Assembly (NCBI RefSeq): GCF_012035195.1
Contig: NZ_JAAVJH010000003.1
Coordinates: 1 to 64,000, forward strand
Source: Sphingomonas corticis
Lineage (GTDB): Bacteria > Pseudomonadota > Alphaproteobacteria > Sphingomonadales > Sphingomonadaceae
DNA: 64,000 nucleotides
Reading direction: 5' to 3'
Part shown: positions 46,862 to 54,617 of the stretch, piece after piece
How the letters are laid out: every line of letters starts with the position of its first letter
Numbering within the stretch: the stretch's first letter is position 1
Translations under genes and position numbers: made by a program
The notes under the pieces: generated by a model
Told to the model about the DNA's origin: nothing
Database searches by the model: none
Seen by the model: the letters and a program-made list of their open reading frames with translations, nothing else

Positions 46862-48046
46862 TTGATCCGTCGCCTCGCCCTCCTCGCCGCCTTCGCCATC
46901 CCCGCCGCCTGCTCCGCTGCGCCGCAGGGCGGAGACGCCGCGCCGGCCGCCACCGGCGCGCGCCCCTTCGCGATGACCCCGGTGGCCGACTTCGACGCGC
47001 CCTGGGCGATGACCTTCCTGCCCGACGGTCGGATGCTGGTGACGGAGAAGAAGGGCGAGATGCTGCTCGTCTCCGCCGACGGCAGGCAGCGCCGCACGGT
47101 GGCGACGGTCCCGGTCGATGCGGCGGGACAGGGCGGGCTGATGGACGTCGTGCTGGCGCCCGGATTCGCGCAGAACCGGCAGGTCTACTTCAGCTATTCC
47201 GCCGCCGGACAGGGCGGCAAGGGCGTGGTGCTGGCCCGCGCGGTGCTGGACCTGGCGGCGGGCGGCGAGCGGCTGCGGCAGATCGAGGCGATCTACCGCG
47301 CCTATCCGCTGGTGGAGGGCGACGGCCATTACTCGGGCCGCATCGCCTTCGCGCCCGACGGCAAGTCTCTGTTCTTCACCGCGGGCGAGCGGCAGAAGTT
47401 CACGCCCGCGCAGGACAAGTCCGGCGTGCTGGGCAAGGTGCTGCGCCTGACGCTCGACGGAAAGCCCGCGCCGGGCAACCCGCTGGCCGCGCAGGGCTTC
47501 AAGCCGGAGGTCTGGTCCTATGGCCACCGCAACCTGCTGGGTATCGCCTTCGACGCGCAGGGCAACCTTTGGGAACAGGAGATGGGGCCCAAGGGCGGGG
47601 ATGAGGTCAACCTGATCCTGCCCGGCCGCAACTACGGCTATCCCAACGTCTCCAACGGCGACCATTACGATGGCCGCCCCATTCCGGACCACGCCCCCGG
47701 CGACGGCTACGAGGCGCCCAAGGTGTGGTGGAACCCGGTCATCTCGCCCGGCGGGCTGATGATCTACTCCGGCGACCTGTTCCCGCAGTGGAAAGGCGAT
47801 GCCTTCATCGGCGGCCTGTCGTCCAAGGCGCTGGTGCGCGTCGACCTGAACGGCACGAACGCGAGCAAGGGAGACCAGTTCGACATGGGCGCGCGGATCA
47901 GGGAGGTGGAGCAGGGGCCGGACGGCGCGATCTACGTGCTGGAGGACGGCGGGCGCGAATCGCAGGGCCGGCTGCTGAAGCTGACGCCCGCCACGGGGAT
48001 GCCGGCCGGGACGGCGGGGGCGGGAACGGCGGGGGCGGCAAGGTGA
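46862..48046 (+). CDS. PQQ-dependent sugar dehydrogenase lipoprotein (copy 1)
   Basis: A 394-aa six-bladed beta-propeller of the soluble GDH/YliI family. The N-terminus is a lipoprotein signal with lipobox IPAAC (Cys near residue 17). Family segments are NPWAMTFLPDGR-like DAPWAMTFLPDGRMLVTEK, GQGGLMDVVLAPGF, SGRIAFAPDGKSLFFTAGE, SYGHRNLLGIAFD and QEMGPKGGDEVNL. PQQ and Ca ligands are not individually assigned. A TTG start with AAAGGGG upstream is used. It is followed with a 4-bp overlap by a second homologue. Confidence 0.87.
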   Translation: MIRRLALLAAFAIPAACSAAPQGGDAAPAATGARPFAMTPVADFDAPWAMTFLPDGRMLVTEKKGEMLLVSADGRQRRTVATVPVDAAGQGGLMDVVLAPGFAQNRQVYFSYSAAGQGGKGVVLARAVLDLAAGGERLRQIEAIYRAYPLVEGDGHYSGRIAFAPDGKSLFFTAGERQKFTPAQDKSGVLGKVLRLTLDGKPAPGNPLAAQGFKPEVWSYGHRNLLGIAFDAQGNLWEQEMGPKGGDEVNLILPGRNYGYPNVSNGDHYDGRPIPDHAPGDGYEAPKVWWNPVISPGGLMIYSGDLFPQWKGDAFIGGLSSKALVRVDLNGTNASKGDQFDMGARIREVEQGPDGAIYVLEDGGRESQGRLLKLTPATGMPAGTAGAGTAGAAR

Positions 48047-49257
48047 CGCGCGGCCGGCTCGCCGCGCTGGGCACGGGCGCGCTCGCGCTGGCGGTGCTCG
48101 CGTCCTGCGGCGGCGACGACGACGGCGGCAGCGACACGCCCGCGCCGGCGCCCACCGTGTCCGCGCTGCCCAGCCCCACCGCCAGCGCGTCCCCCGCGCC
48201 GCTGCCCAGCCCGACGGCGACCAGCACGGGTGCGGTGCGGCGGACGAACGTGGCGACGTTCGACAATCCCTGGGCCATGGCGTTCCTGCCCGATGGCCGC
48301 CTGCTGGTGACGGAGAAGGCGGGCACGCTGCGGCTGGTGACGACCGCGGGAGTGGTGACGTCGGTGTCCGGCCTGCCCGCGGTGGCGGCGGGCGGGCAGG
48401 GCGGCCTCCTCGACGTCGCGCTCGATCCGGGCCACGCCGGCAACCGGCGGGTGTGGTGGAGCTATGCCGAGGCGGGCAGCGGCGGCAAGGGGCTGGCGGT
48501 GGCGCGCGGTACGCTGACCATCGCGGCGGACGGGCGCGGCTCGCTCTCCGACGTGACGGTCGTCTGGCGGCAGGACCCGAAGGTGTCCGGGGACGGTCAT
48601 TTCGGCGGGCGCATCGCCTTCTCGCCCGACGGCAAGCTGTTCGTGACCGCGGGCGAGCGCCAGCAGGGCTCGCCGGCGCAGGACCTGACGAAGACGCTGG
48701 GCAAGGTGATCCGCCTGAACCTGGACGGCAGCGTGCCGGCGGACAATCCGTTCACCGGCACCGCGGGCGCGAAGGGCGAGATCTGGTCCTACGGCCACCG
48801 CAATCCCTACGGTCTGGTCTTCGCCGACGACGGGCGGCTGTTCGAGAGCGAGATGGGGCCGGAGGGCGGCGACGAGTTCAACCTGGTCCGGCGCGGCGCC
48901 AACTACGGCTGGGACGCGGTGTCGGAGGGAAGCCGCTACGGCGGCGCGGCCTATCCGCGGCACGCGACCAACCCGGCGGTCGCGGCGCCGCTGGTCAGCT
49001 GGACCCCGGTGATCTCGCCGGGCGGGATGATCCAGTATCGCGGCACGATGTTCGCCGGCTGGGACGGCGACTTCGTCCTCGCCGGCCTGACCGCGCAGGG
49101 GCTGGTGCGCGTGCGCGTGACCGGCGGCGGTGCCAGCGAGGTGGCGCGCATTCCGCTGGGAGCGCGGATCAGGGAGGTGGAGCAGGCGCCCGACGGCGCG
49201 ATCTTCGTGCTGGAGGACGGCGCGGGCGGGCGGCTGATCCGGCTGGACCCGGCGTAG
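48043..49257 (+). CDS. PQQ-dependent sugar dehydrogenase lipoprotein (copy 2)
   Basis: A 404-aa homologue of the preceding gene, starting GTG inside its stop codon (GTGA). It has a lipobox (VLASCGGDD) and a Pro/Ser/Thr-rich linker of about 40 residues, which separates the propeller from the membrane. Blocks DNPWAMAFLPDGRLLVTEK, GQGGLLDVALDPGH, GGRIAFSPDGKLFVTAGE, SYGHRNPYGLVFAD and SEMGPEGGDEFNLV match copy 1. The two are a tandem duplication that has diverged. Substrates are unknown. Confidence 0.87.
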   Translation: MTRGRLAALGTGALALAVLASCGGDDDGGSDTPAPAPTVSALPSPTASASPAPLPSPTATSTGAVRRTNVATFDNPWAMAFLPDGRLLVTEKAGTLRLVTTAGVVTSVSGLPAVAAGGQGGLLDVALDPGHAGNRRVWWSYAEAGSGGKGLAVARGTLTIAADGRGSLSDVTVVWRQDPKVSGDGHFGGRIAFSPDGKLFVTAGERQQGSPAQDLTKTLGKVIRLNLDGSVPADNPFTGTAGAKGEIWSYGHRNPYGLVFADDGRLFESEMGPEGGDEFNLVRRGANYGWDAVSEGSRYGGAAYPRHATNPAVAAPLVSWTPVISPGGMIQYRGTMFAGWDGDFVLAGLTAQGLVRVRVTGGGASEVARIPLGARIREVEQAPDGAIFVLEDGAGGRLIRLDPA

Positions 49258-49278
49258 CCGCGGGCGCGCCCTCCCCGT

Positions 49279-49677
49279 CTATCCCTCTCGCTCGATCAGG
49301 TAGTTCATCCGCGCCGCCGCGATCGGGCGGGTGCGGTCGTCCTGCCACGCCAGCGCTTCGACGTTGGCGACGCGGTTGCCCAGCCGGGTGACGATGCCGA
49401 TCGCGCGCGTGTCGTGGTCGCGCCCGCCGCGCATGAAGTCGACGGTGGCGTTGATCGGCTTGATCCGCGGCGACGGCTCGGCGCCCCCCTCGTTCTCCAG
49501 CGCGTGGCGCAGCGCGGCGATGGCGGCCACCTCCAGCAGGCCGGAGATCGCGCCGCCCTGCAGGAAGCCGGGGCGCCCCAGCACGTCCTCGCCGAATGGC
49601 ATCACGATCACGGGCGACCCGTCCTCGGCCCTCTCCGCTGCAACGCCCAGCAACGCGGCATAGGGGGGCAGCTTCAC
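49279..49677 (-). CDS. Hotdog-fold PaaI-like thioesterase (second of pair)
   Basis: A 132-aa thioesterase-like protein with LGRPGFLQGGAISGLLEVAAIAAL, where QGG replaces the usual HGG, then PINATVDFMRGGRDHDTRAIGIV. GTG start at 49677, overlapping the upstream homologue by four bases. The altered HGG position suggests changed or lost catalysis and it may work as a heteromer with its neighbour. Confidence 0.78.
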   Translation of the reverse strand: MKLPPYAALLGVAAERAEDGSPVIVMPFGEDVLGRPGFLQGGAISGLLEVAAIAALRHALENEGGAEPSPRIKPINATVDFMRGGRDHDTRAIGIVTRLGNRVANVEALAWQDDRTRPIAAARMNYLIEREG

Positions 49678-50138
49678 GACGCCGTCCCCGTCGCCGTCCG
49701 CGGATAGGTGCCGCTCGGCACCATGAAGGTGGCGGCGACGTGCGCGATCGGATCGGCCGGATCGCCGTCGTGCGCGATGCCGCGGGTAAAGGCGATCGAG
49801 CGCGCCACGCGCAGGCACTCGGCACGGCCGATGACGGTCGCGTGCGGGCGCGCGGGGCGCAGATAGTCGATCCGCAGGTCCAGCGTGGCGTGCGGCGCGA
49901 AGGCGCCGGTGCGGTTCCACACCGCCAGGCTGGTCGCCACGTCCATGGTCGCGATGATCGGACCGGACGCGAGCACGCCCGTCTCCTCGTCGCCCACCAT
50001 GTCCGCGCGCCACGGCAGCGCCAGCTCGATCCAGCCCTCGCCGCGCGCGTGGAAGCGGATTCCCAGCCGCCCGCTGTGGCCGCCGAAGCGATGGTCCGCG
50101 ATGGCCGCCACCGGCATGGTCGAGGGATCATAGTCCAT
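49674..50138 (-). CDS. Hotdog-fold PaaI-like thioesterase (first of pair)
   Basis: A 154-aa hotdog protein with WRADMVGDEETGVLASGPIIATMDVATSLAVW and LDLRIDYLRPARPHATVIGRA. The HGG loop is replaced by LASGPIIATMD, which is the usual form of the PaaI-like subgroup that pairs with the adjacent gene. It is coupled to the downstream hotdog gene by a four-nucleotide overlap. It diverges from the peptide operon at 50248. Confidence 0.78.
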   Translation of the reverse strand: MDYDPSTMPVAAIADHRFGGHSGRLGIRFHARGEGWIELALPWRADMVGDEETGVLASGPIIATMDVATSLAVWNRTGAFAPHATLDLRIDYLRPARPHATVIGRAECLRVARSIAFTRGIAHDGDPADPIAHVAATFMVPSGTYPRTATGTAS

Positions 50139-50247
50139 CCGCCTCCCCCTACACCCGCCGCGCCGCGGTGCAACATTGCAGCGTTGTAACTCACGCCGCG
50201 CCGGCATCGCGGGCCAGGATCGGCGCCGTAGCGAGGAGGGGGACGGC

Positions 50248-50406
50248 ATGGACATTCGGGGCATCGACATCGCGCAGATCGTCGACCTGGGCACGCAGGT
50301 CGCCAATTGCGGCGCCATCCGCGCGCTGGAGCAGGTGGCGGACGGCACCTACGAATACACGGTCGCGATCGTCGTCATCGCGAAGAACAGCCCGCTGTTG
50401 CCGTGA
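50248..50406 (+). CDS. 52-residue candidate precursor or signal peptide
   Basis: A short gene with a strong ribosome-binding site (GAGGAGGGGG at 50232-50241) and start ATG 50248. The peptide begins MDIRGIDIAQIVDLGTQVAN, has a single Cys21 in ANCGAIRALEQV, then a hydrophobic stretch YTVAIVVIAK and ends NSPLLP. There is no signal peptide or transmembrane length. The stop overlaps the start of the next gene (GTGA). A short Asp/Ile-rich leader-like part and a variable tail would suit a ribosomally made precursor, but this is inference only. Confidence 0.55.
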   Translation: MDIRGIDIAQIVDLGTQVANCGAIRALEQVADGTYEYTVAIVVIAKNSPLLP

Positions 50407-51290
50407 CGCCGGACGCCGCGGGACGGGCGGTGCGCGACGCGCTGGCCGCGGTGGGCGAGGATGAGCCGGAGGCGCTGGTCGCGCCCGCCCGGCAGCTGCT
50501 GGCCGATCCGTGGTGGGTCGCGCCGCTCTTGGCGCCGTGGATCGCGGCACTGGCCGACGATCCCTTCGCCGAGCCGCCGCTGCGCGCCGCGCGCGATCCG
50601 CTGCGCACCAGCGCGGTGCTGGCGCAAGGAGCGCACGCGATCCTCGTCGCGTCGGTCATCTCCGCCGCGGTGCTGCGCGCACGGCCGCCCGCGACGACGC
50701 TGGCGGTGTCGGGACGCGTGTCGGTGACGCGCTACCATCGCGCGGGCGCGGCGACGCTGCTGGCGTGGGGTGCGGGGGATGCGGGGGATGCGGGAGAGGC
50801 GGGGGCCGATTTCGCCGCCGCCGACGCGCCGCCAGCCGTCGCGCTGGCGCCGCGGCCGCTGTTCGACGGCGCGATCGTGACGCTCGACGGCCGCCGCCGC
50901 GCCTACCTGATCGAGGGGGCGGAGCGCGACGTCGTGACGCTGACGGTGGCGCCGCGCGCGGGCCGCGCGGGCCTGACGCGCGAGTACGATCGCGCCACGG
51001 GCGCGCTGCGCCGCGTGGCGAGCAACGACGAGGCGGGGTCGCGCGCGCGCATGCTGCTGACGCTGCTGCGGCTGTCGGGCCGCATCGACGCCGCGCCGTG
51101 CTTCGAGGTGGCCACGCACCATGCCGCCTTCCACCTGCGCTGGGCGGCGATGCGCGAGTGGCTGGCGCTCGACGCCGCGGCCGCCGCGCCGCGGTTGCGC
51201 ACGATGGCCGCGACCGACACGAATGCGGAGGTGCGGGCCGCCGCCGCCGCGACGCTGCCGATGGTGGAGGCGCGCCTGTGCCGCGCGTGA
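50403..51290 (+). CDS. Ala-rich protein of the peptide operon, HEAT-like C-terminus
   Basis: A 295-aa soluble protein of unknown family, starting GTG in the overlap with the peptide stop. The N-terminal part has ADPWWVAPLLAPWIAALADDP. The middle has a beta-rich stretch (LFDGAIVTLDGRRRAYLIEGA, VVTLTVAPRAGRAGL). The C-terminal 90 residues are helical and end with RTMAATDTNAEVRAAAAATL, resembling a HEAT-type repeat also seen in the next gene. It has no obvious catalytic motif. Together with the following gene it might bind or process the peptide. Confidence 0.5.
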   Translation: MTPDAAGRAVRDALAAVGEDEPEALVAPARQLLADPWWVAPLLAPWIAALADDPFAEPPLRAARDPLRTSAVLAQGAHAILVASVISAAVLRARPPATTLAVSGRVSVTRYHRAGAATLLAWGAGDAGDAGEAGADFAAADAPPAVALAPRPLFDGAIVTLDGRRRAYLIEGAERDVVTLTVAPRAGRAGLTREYDRATGALRRVASNDEAGSRARMLLTLLRLSGRIDAAPCFEVATHHAAFHLRWAAMREWLALDAAAAAPRLRTMAATDTNAEVRAAAAATLPMVEARLCRA

Positions 51291-52183
51291 TCGAGGCCGA
51301 AGGGGGCGAGTCGATCGAGCTGGGCGAGCTGATCGACGCACTGGAGACAGAGCGCTTCGATCCGCGCGACGAGGACGGGTTCGCCGCCATGGGGCCGTGG
51401 CTGGCGCGGCTCGGGCGCAACCGGCGCTTCCTGTCCGACCTGGCGATGGCCGAGCTGGAGCGGCGCTTCGCCGGCCAGTCCGCCGCCGGCTACGGGGCGC
51501 AGGTGCTGCTGCTCGCCCCGCCGCGCGCCCGCTTCGCGCTGCGCGCCAATTTCTGGCCCGCGCGCGAGGATGCGGTGGTGCGCGCGGGCGGCACCGCGCC
51601 GTTCTTCTACGACGTGGCGCACGACCACAATTTCTCCTTCCTCACCTACGGCTATCTCGGCCCCGGTTATTGGAGCGACGATTATGCCAGCGACGGCGCC
51701 GCGCGGCTGCCGGGGGAGCGCGCGGGACTGGTGTTCGAGGAGCGATCGCGGCTGACGCCCGGCAAGCTGATGCTCTATCGCGCGCACCGCGACGTCCACC
51801 GCCAGCTGCCGCCCGACGCCTTCTCCGTCTCGCTCAACGTCCTCGGTACCGACCGCGCGCAGCAGTGGCGCGACCAGTATCGCTTCGACGTCGAGCGCGA
51901 CCAGGTGGTCGAGACGCTGAGCATCGCCCCGTCCGAGGCGCTGGTGACGCTGGCGGTGGAACTGGGCGGCGCGGCGGGCGAGGGACTGGCGCGCGACCTG
52001 GCGGCGCGCCACCCGATGCCGCGGATGCGCGCCACCGCGCTTGCCGCGCTGGACGATCCGTCGGCGTTCGAGCGCGCGTGCGACGATGTCGACCCCGCGG
52101 TCGCGCGGATGGCCCGGGCGTGGCTGGCCGACCGCTCCGTTTCGGAGAAGCCCGGCCGCGCGGAGGATGCGGCCGCGTCGTAG
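51287..52183 (+). CDS. Cupin-like metal-binding protein of the peptide operon
   Basis: A 298-aa soluble protein. A central domain (about residues 80-190) contains FFYDVAHDHNFSFLTYGYLG, with His112 and His114, and a later PGKLMLYRAHRDVHRQLPP with His167 and His171, a pattern like the two metal-binding motifs of a cupin/double-stranded beta-helix. The C-terminal part ends with RHPMPRMRATALAALDDPS, HEAT-like. The GTG at 51287 overlaps the previous stop by four bases; a GTG at 51278 is an alternative start. An oxygenase or other peptide-modifying activity is possible. Confidence 0.55.
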   Translation: MIEAEGGESIELGELIDALETERFDPRDEDGFAAMGPWLARLGRNRRFLSDLAMAELERRFAGQSAAGYGAQVLLLAPPRARFALRANFWPAREDAVVRAGGTAPFFYDVAHDHNFSFLTYGYLGPGYWSDDYASDGAARLPGERAGLVFEERSRLTPGKLMLYRAHRDVHRQLPPDAFSVSLNVLGTDRAQQWRDQYRFDVERDQVVETLSIAPSEALVTLAVELGGAAGEGLARDLAARHPMPRMRATALAALDDPSAFERACDDVDPAVARMARAWLADRSVSEKPGRAEDAAAS

Positions 52184-52193
52184 GACGCCGCGC

Positions 52194-52772
52194 GTGGGGG
52201 TGCGCGTGCTGATCGATCGGCCGGGGGTGGCGGCGGCGCTGGCGGCGCGCGGGATCGGTGCGGGCGACGCGGTGCTGGTGGTCCCCGCCGAGGCGCTGGG
52301 CGAGTGGCGGCACGCGGGCGCGGCGCTGCTGGCGGTGGCGGCCGACGCCGCGGCGGAGGCGGCGGCGCTGGACGACGGCGACGCGGCGGACGCGGTCGCC
52401 GTCGGCGCGCCCGACGCGCTGATCGCCAGCCGCGCCGCGCGGCTGCTGCGCGCGCGGGGCGTGGTGGCGGTGGGGCCGCTGGTGCTCGATCCCGTGGCGC
52501 GCGCGGGCTGGCGCGACGGCCGCGCGCTGGCGCTGCTGCCGCGCGAGTACGCGCTGCTCGCCCATCTCGCGCGGCGGGCGGGGCGCACGGTGCCGCACGC
52601 GGAGCTGCACCGCGCGGTCTTCGGCCTGCGCTTCGCGCCGGGCACCAACGTGCTGGCGGTGCAGGTGTCGCGGCTGCGCGCCCGGCTGGACCGCGGCGCG
52701 CCCTTCGCGATGCTGCGCACCGATCGGGCGCGCGGCTACCGGCTGGTTGCGGCGCCCGACCCGCCGGGCTAG
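52194..52772 (+). CDS. OmpR-type winged-helix regulator with degenerate receiver
   Basis: A 192-aa protein. The C-terminal 90 residues form an OmpR/PhoB winged helix: ALLPREYALLAHLARRAGRT, LHRAVFGLRFAPGTNVLAVQ, VSRLRARLDRG, then TDRARGYRLVA. The N-terminal 90 residues have the size and strand-helix order of a receiver domain (VRVLIDRPGVAAALAA) but no recognisable phosphoacceptor Asp or DD pair. A GTG start follows the previous stop by 10 bp. It probably regulates this operon without phosphorylation. Confidence 0.7.
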   Translation: MGVRVLIDRPGVAAALAARGIGAGDAVLVVPAEALGEWRHAGAALLAVAADAAAEAAALDDGDAADAVAVGAPDALIASRAARLLRARGVVAVGPLVLDPVARAGWRDGRALALLPREYALLAHLARRAGRTVPHAELHRAVFGLRFAPGTNVLAVQVSRLRARLDRGAPFAMLRTDRARGYRLVAAPDPPG

Positions 52773-52811
52773 GCACGGCAAAACGATCGACTTAGCGAGG
52801 GAGAGCGACGC

Positions 52812-53594
52812 ATGACCGACCGGGTCTCCATCACCGTGGCGGACGGGATCGCCGACGTGCGGCTGACGCGCGCGGACAAGATGAACGCGCTCGACCCCGC
52901 GATGTTCGCCGCGCTGGCGGAGGCGATCGACGCGCTGGCGGCGCGCACCGACGCGCGCGTCGTCGTGCTGTCGGGCGAGGGTCGCGCCTTCTGCGCTGGG
53001 CTGGACATGGCCAGCATGGCGGGCGGCGGATCGGGCCTGAAGCTGTCGGAACGCAGCCACGGCCGGTCGAACAGCGCGCAATATGTGTGCACCGGATGGC
53101 GCGACCTGCCGATGCCGGTGATCGCCGCCGTGCACGGCGTGGCGATGGGCGGCGGCTTCCAGCTGCTGTCCGGCGCCGACATCCGCATCGCGCATCCCGC
53201 CACGCGCATGGCGATCCGCGAGACGTACTGGGGCCTCGTGCCCGACATGGGCGGGTTCGCGCTGTGGCGTGGGCTGGGGCGGGAAGACGTGCTGCGCGAG
53301 CTTGTGTATACCAGCCGCGAGTTCACCGCCGCCGACGCGCACGGCTACGGCCTGGTGACGCACTTGGACGAGGCGCCGTTCGAGCGCGCCATGGCGATCG
53401 CGCGCGAGATCGCCGGGCGCAACCCGCACGCGGTGCGCGGGGCGAAGCGGCTGTTCGCCGGGCTGCACGACGGCGACACGGCGTCGATCCTGCTGGCGGA
53501 GAGCGAGGAGCAGGTGAGGCTGATGGGCACGCCCAATCAGCGCGAGTCGGTGGCCGCCAACATGGCGAAGCGCGCGCCGCGCTTCGTCGACTGA
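52812..53594 (+). CDS. Enoyl-CoA hydratase/isomerase (crotonase) family
   Basis: A 260-aa soluble crotonase-fold enzyme acting on acyl-CoA esters. Oxyanion-hole motifs: LSGEGRAFCAGLDMASM and AVHGVAMGGGFQLLSGADIRIA. It lacks the two Glu pair in the classical hydratase arrangement as far as can be seen, so hydratase versus another crotonase activity is unresolved. It stands close to hotdog, SDR and thiolase genes, suggesting an acyl-CoA degradation neighbourhood. GGGAGAGCGACG precedes the ATG. Confidence 0.88.
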   Translation: MTDRVSITVADGIADVRLTRADKMNALDPAMFAALAEAIDALAARTDARVVVLSGEGRAFCAGLDMASMAGGGSGLKLSERSHGRSNSAQYVCTGWRDLPMPVIAAVHGVAMGGGFQLLSGADIRIAHPATRMAIRETYWGLVPDMGGFALWRGLGREDVLRELVYTSREFTAADAHGYGLVTHLDEAPFERAMAIAREIAGRNPHAVRGAKRLFAGLHDGDTASILLAESEEQVRLMGTPNQRESVAANMAKRAPRFVD

Positions 53595-53684
53595 CGTCGT
53601 CGATCGTCCGTCGTCCCCGCGGGGGACGCCGTCGCCGCCGCCTTCCCCCTTCCACCGCGCTTAACGGTGGATTAATGGGGGCGC

Positions 53685-54122
53685 ATGGCGACCGCAGGTG
53701 AGCGCAGGACGGTGACGGCCCGGCGGATGGCGCTGGCGCTGGTCTGCGCGCGCGCCCCCGCTCCCGCCCTCGCCAGCGTCGCGGCGCCGCGCGGCGCCGG
53801 GTCGGTGGTGTGGGAGGAACAGGCAGCGGGCGGGCACGGCATCGCGATCGACCATGCCGCCGCCTCGCCGTCCACCGACGCGCTGGAGCAGGAGATCGCC
53901 GCCCTGGGCGAGAACGAGAGCTACGCCACGGCCGAGCCGGGGCCGCTCGACGCGTTGATGCGCGCGGTCGGCCGCCTGCCCGAGCCGGCCACGTGGGGGC
54001 TGATGATCCTGGGCTTCGGCGGCATCGGCGGGGCGATGCGCCGCCGGATGCGCCGGTCCGACGCCGATTTCACCGCCCGCGTCCGTCGCATCGCCGATGG
54101 CGAGGATCCGCCGCGAGGCTGA
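53685..54122 (+). CDS. PEP-CTERM-like exported protein
   Basis: A 145-aa protein ending in a PEP-CTERM-type signal: PEPATWGLMILGFGGIGGAMR then RRMRR (99-124). The PEP tripeptide, hydrophobic span and basic cluster are the determinants processed by exosortase. In many sphingomonads the sixth residue after PEP is Ala (PEPATWAM); here Gly replaces it. An N-terminal hydrophobic/Ala-rich part may act as a signal. The middle has no fold recognised. An exosortase gene is not in the window. Confidence 0.75.
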   Translation: MATAGERRTVTARRMALALVCARAPAPALASVAAPRGAGSVVWEEQAAGGHGIAIDHAAASPSTDALEQEIAALGENESYATAEPGPLDALMRAVGRLPEPATWGLMILGFGGIGGAMRRRMRRSDADFTARVRRIADGEDPPRG

Positions 54123-54143
54123 CGCGACCGGCCACGGAGTGGC

Positions 54144-54572
54144 TCAGTCCGGCCGGAACCGGTGCGCCTCCAGCGCGGCGCGATAGTCCGCCGGAATGCC
54201 GTCGCGCGGGTCGGTGACGACGATGACCGCGTCGTTGGTGGCGATGGCGCGGCCGTCCTGCATCATCACCGCCAGGATCTCGTAGGATCGCGTGCCGATG
54301 TGACCCGTGCCGACGCCCACCTCCACCTCCTCGGGATAGCTTCCTTCGGCGAGGTAGTTCACCGCGTTCATCGCCACCACGGCGCGGAAGCCGCCGGGCT
54401 GGTTCAGCCGGCCGAGCGCACGGTTGAAGCGCACCCGCGCATCCTCGAACAGCGCGGCGATCGCCACGTTGTTCAGATGGTTCATCGGGTCGAGATCCTG
54501 GAACCGCGTCGGCATGGCCGAGCGCAGCGGATACCGGTCGATCGACAGGCGGTTTGCGGAGGGGCGGGCCAT
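54144..54572 (-). CDS. Acyl-CoA thioesterase (hotdog fold)
   Basis: A 142-aa hotdog-fold thioesterase of the YbgC/4HBT type with the catalytic region PTRFQDLDPMNHLNNVAIAAL (Asp-x-x-x-His arrangement), EDARVRFNRALGR and VGVGTGHIGTRSYEI. It probably cleaves acyl-CoA intermediates. It is 45 bp downstream of the SDR gene on the same strand and likely cotranscribed. Confidence 0.84.
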   Translation of the reverse strand: MARPSANRLSIDRYPLRSAMPTRFQDLDPMNHLNNVAIAALFEDARVRFNRALGRLNQPGGFRAVVAMNAVNYLAEGSYPEEVEVGVGTGHIGTRSYEILAVMMQDGRAIATNDAVIVVTDPRDGIPADYRAALEAHRFRPD

Positions 54573-54617
54573 CGGCAGGTGCCGGCCCCCGGCGACGTGC
54601 GCCGGGAGCCGTCGGGA

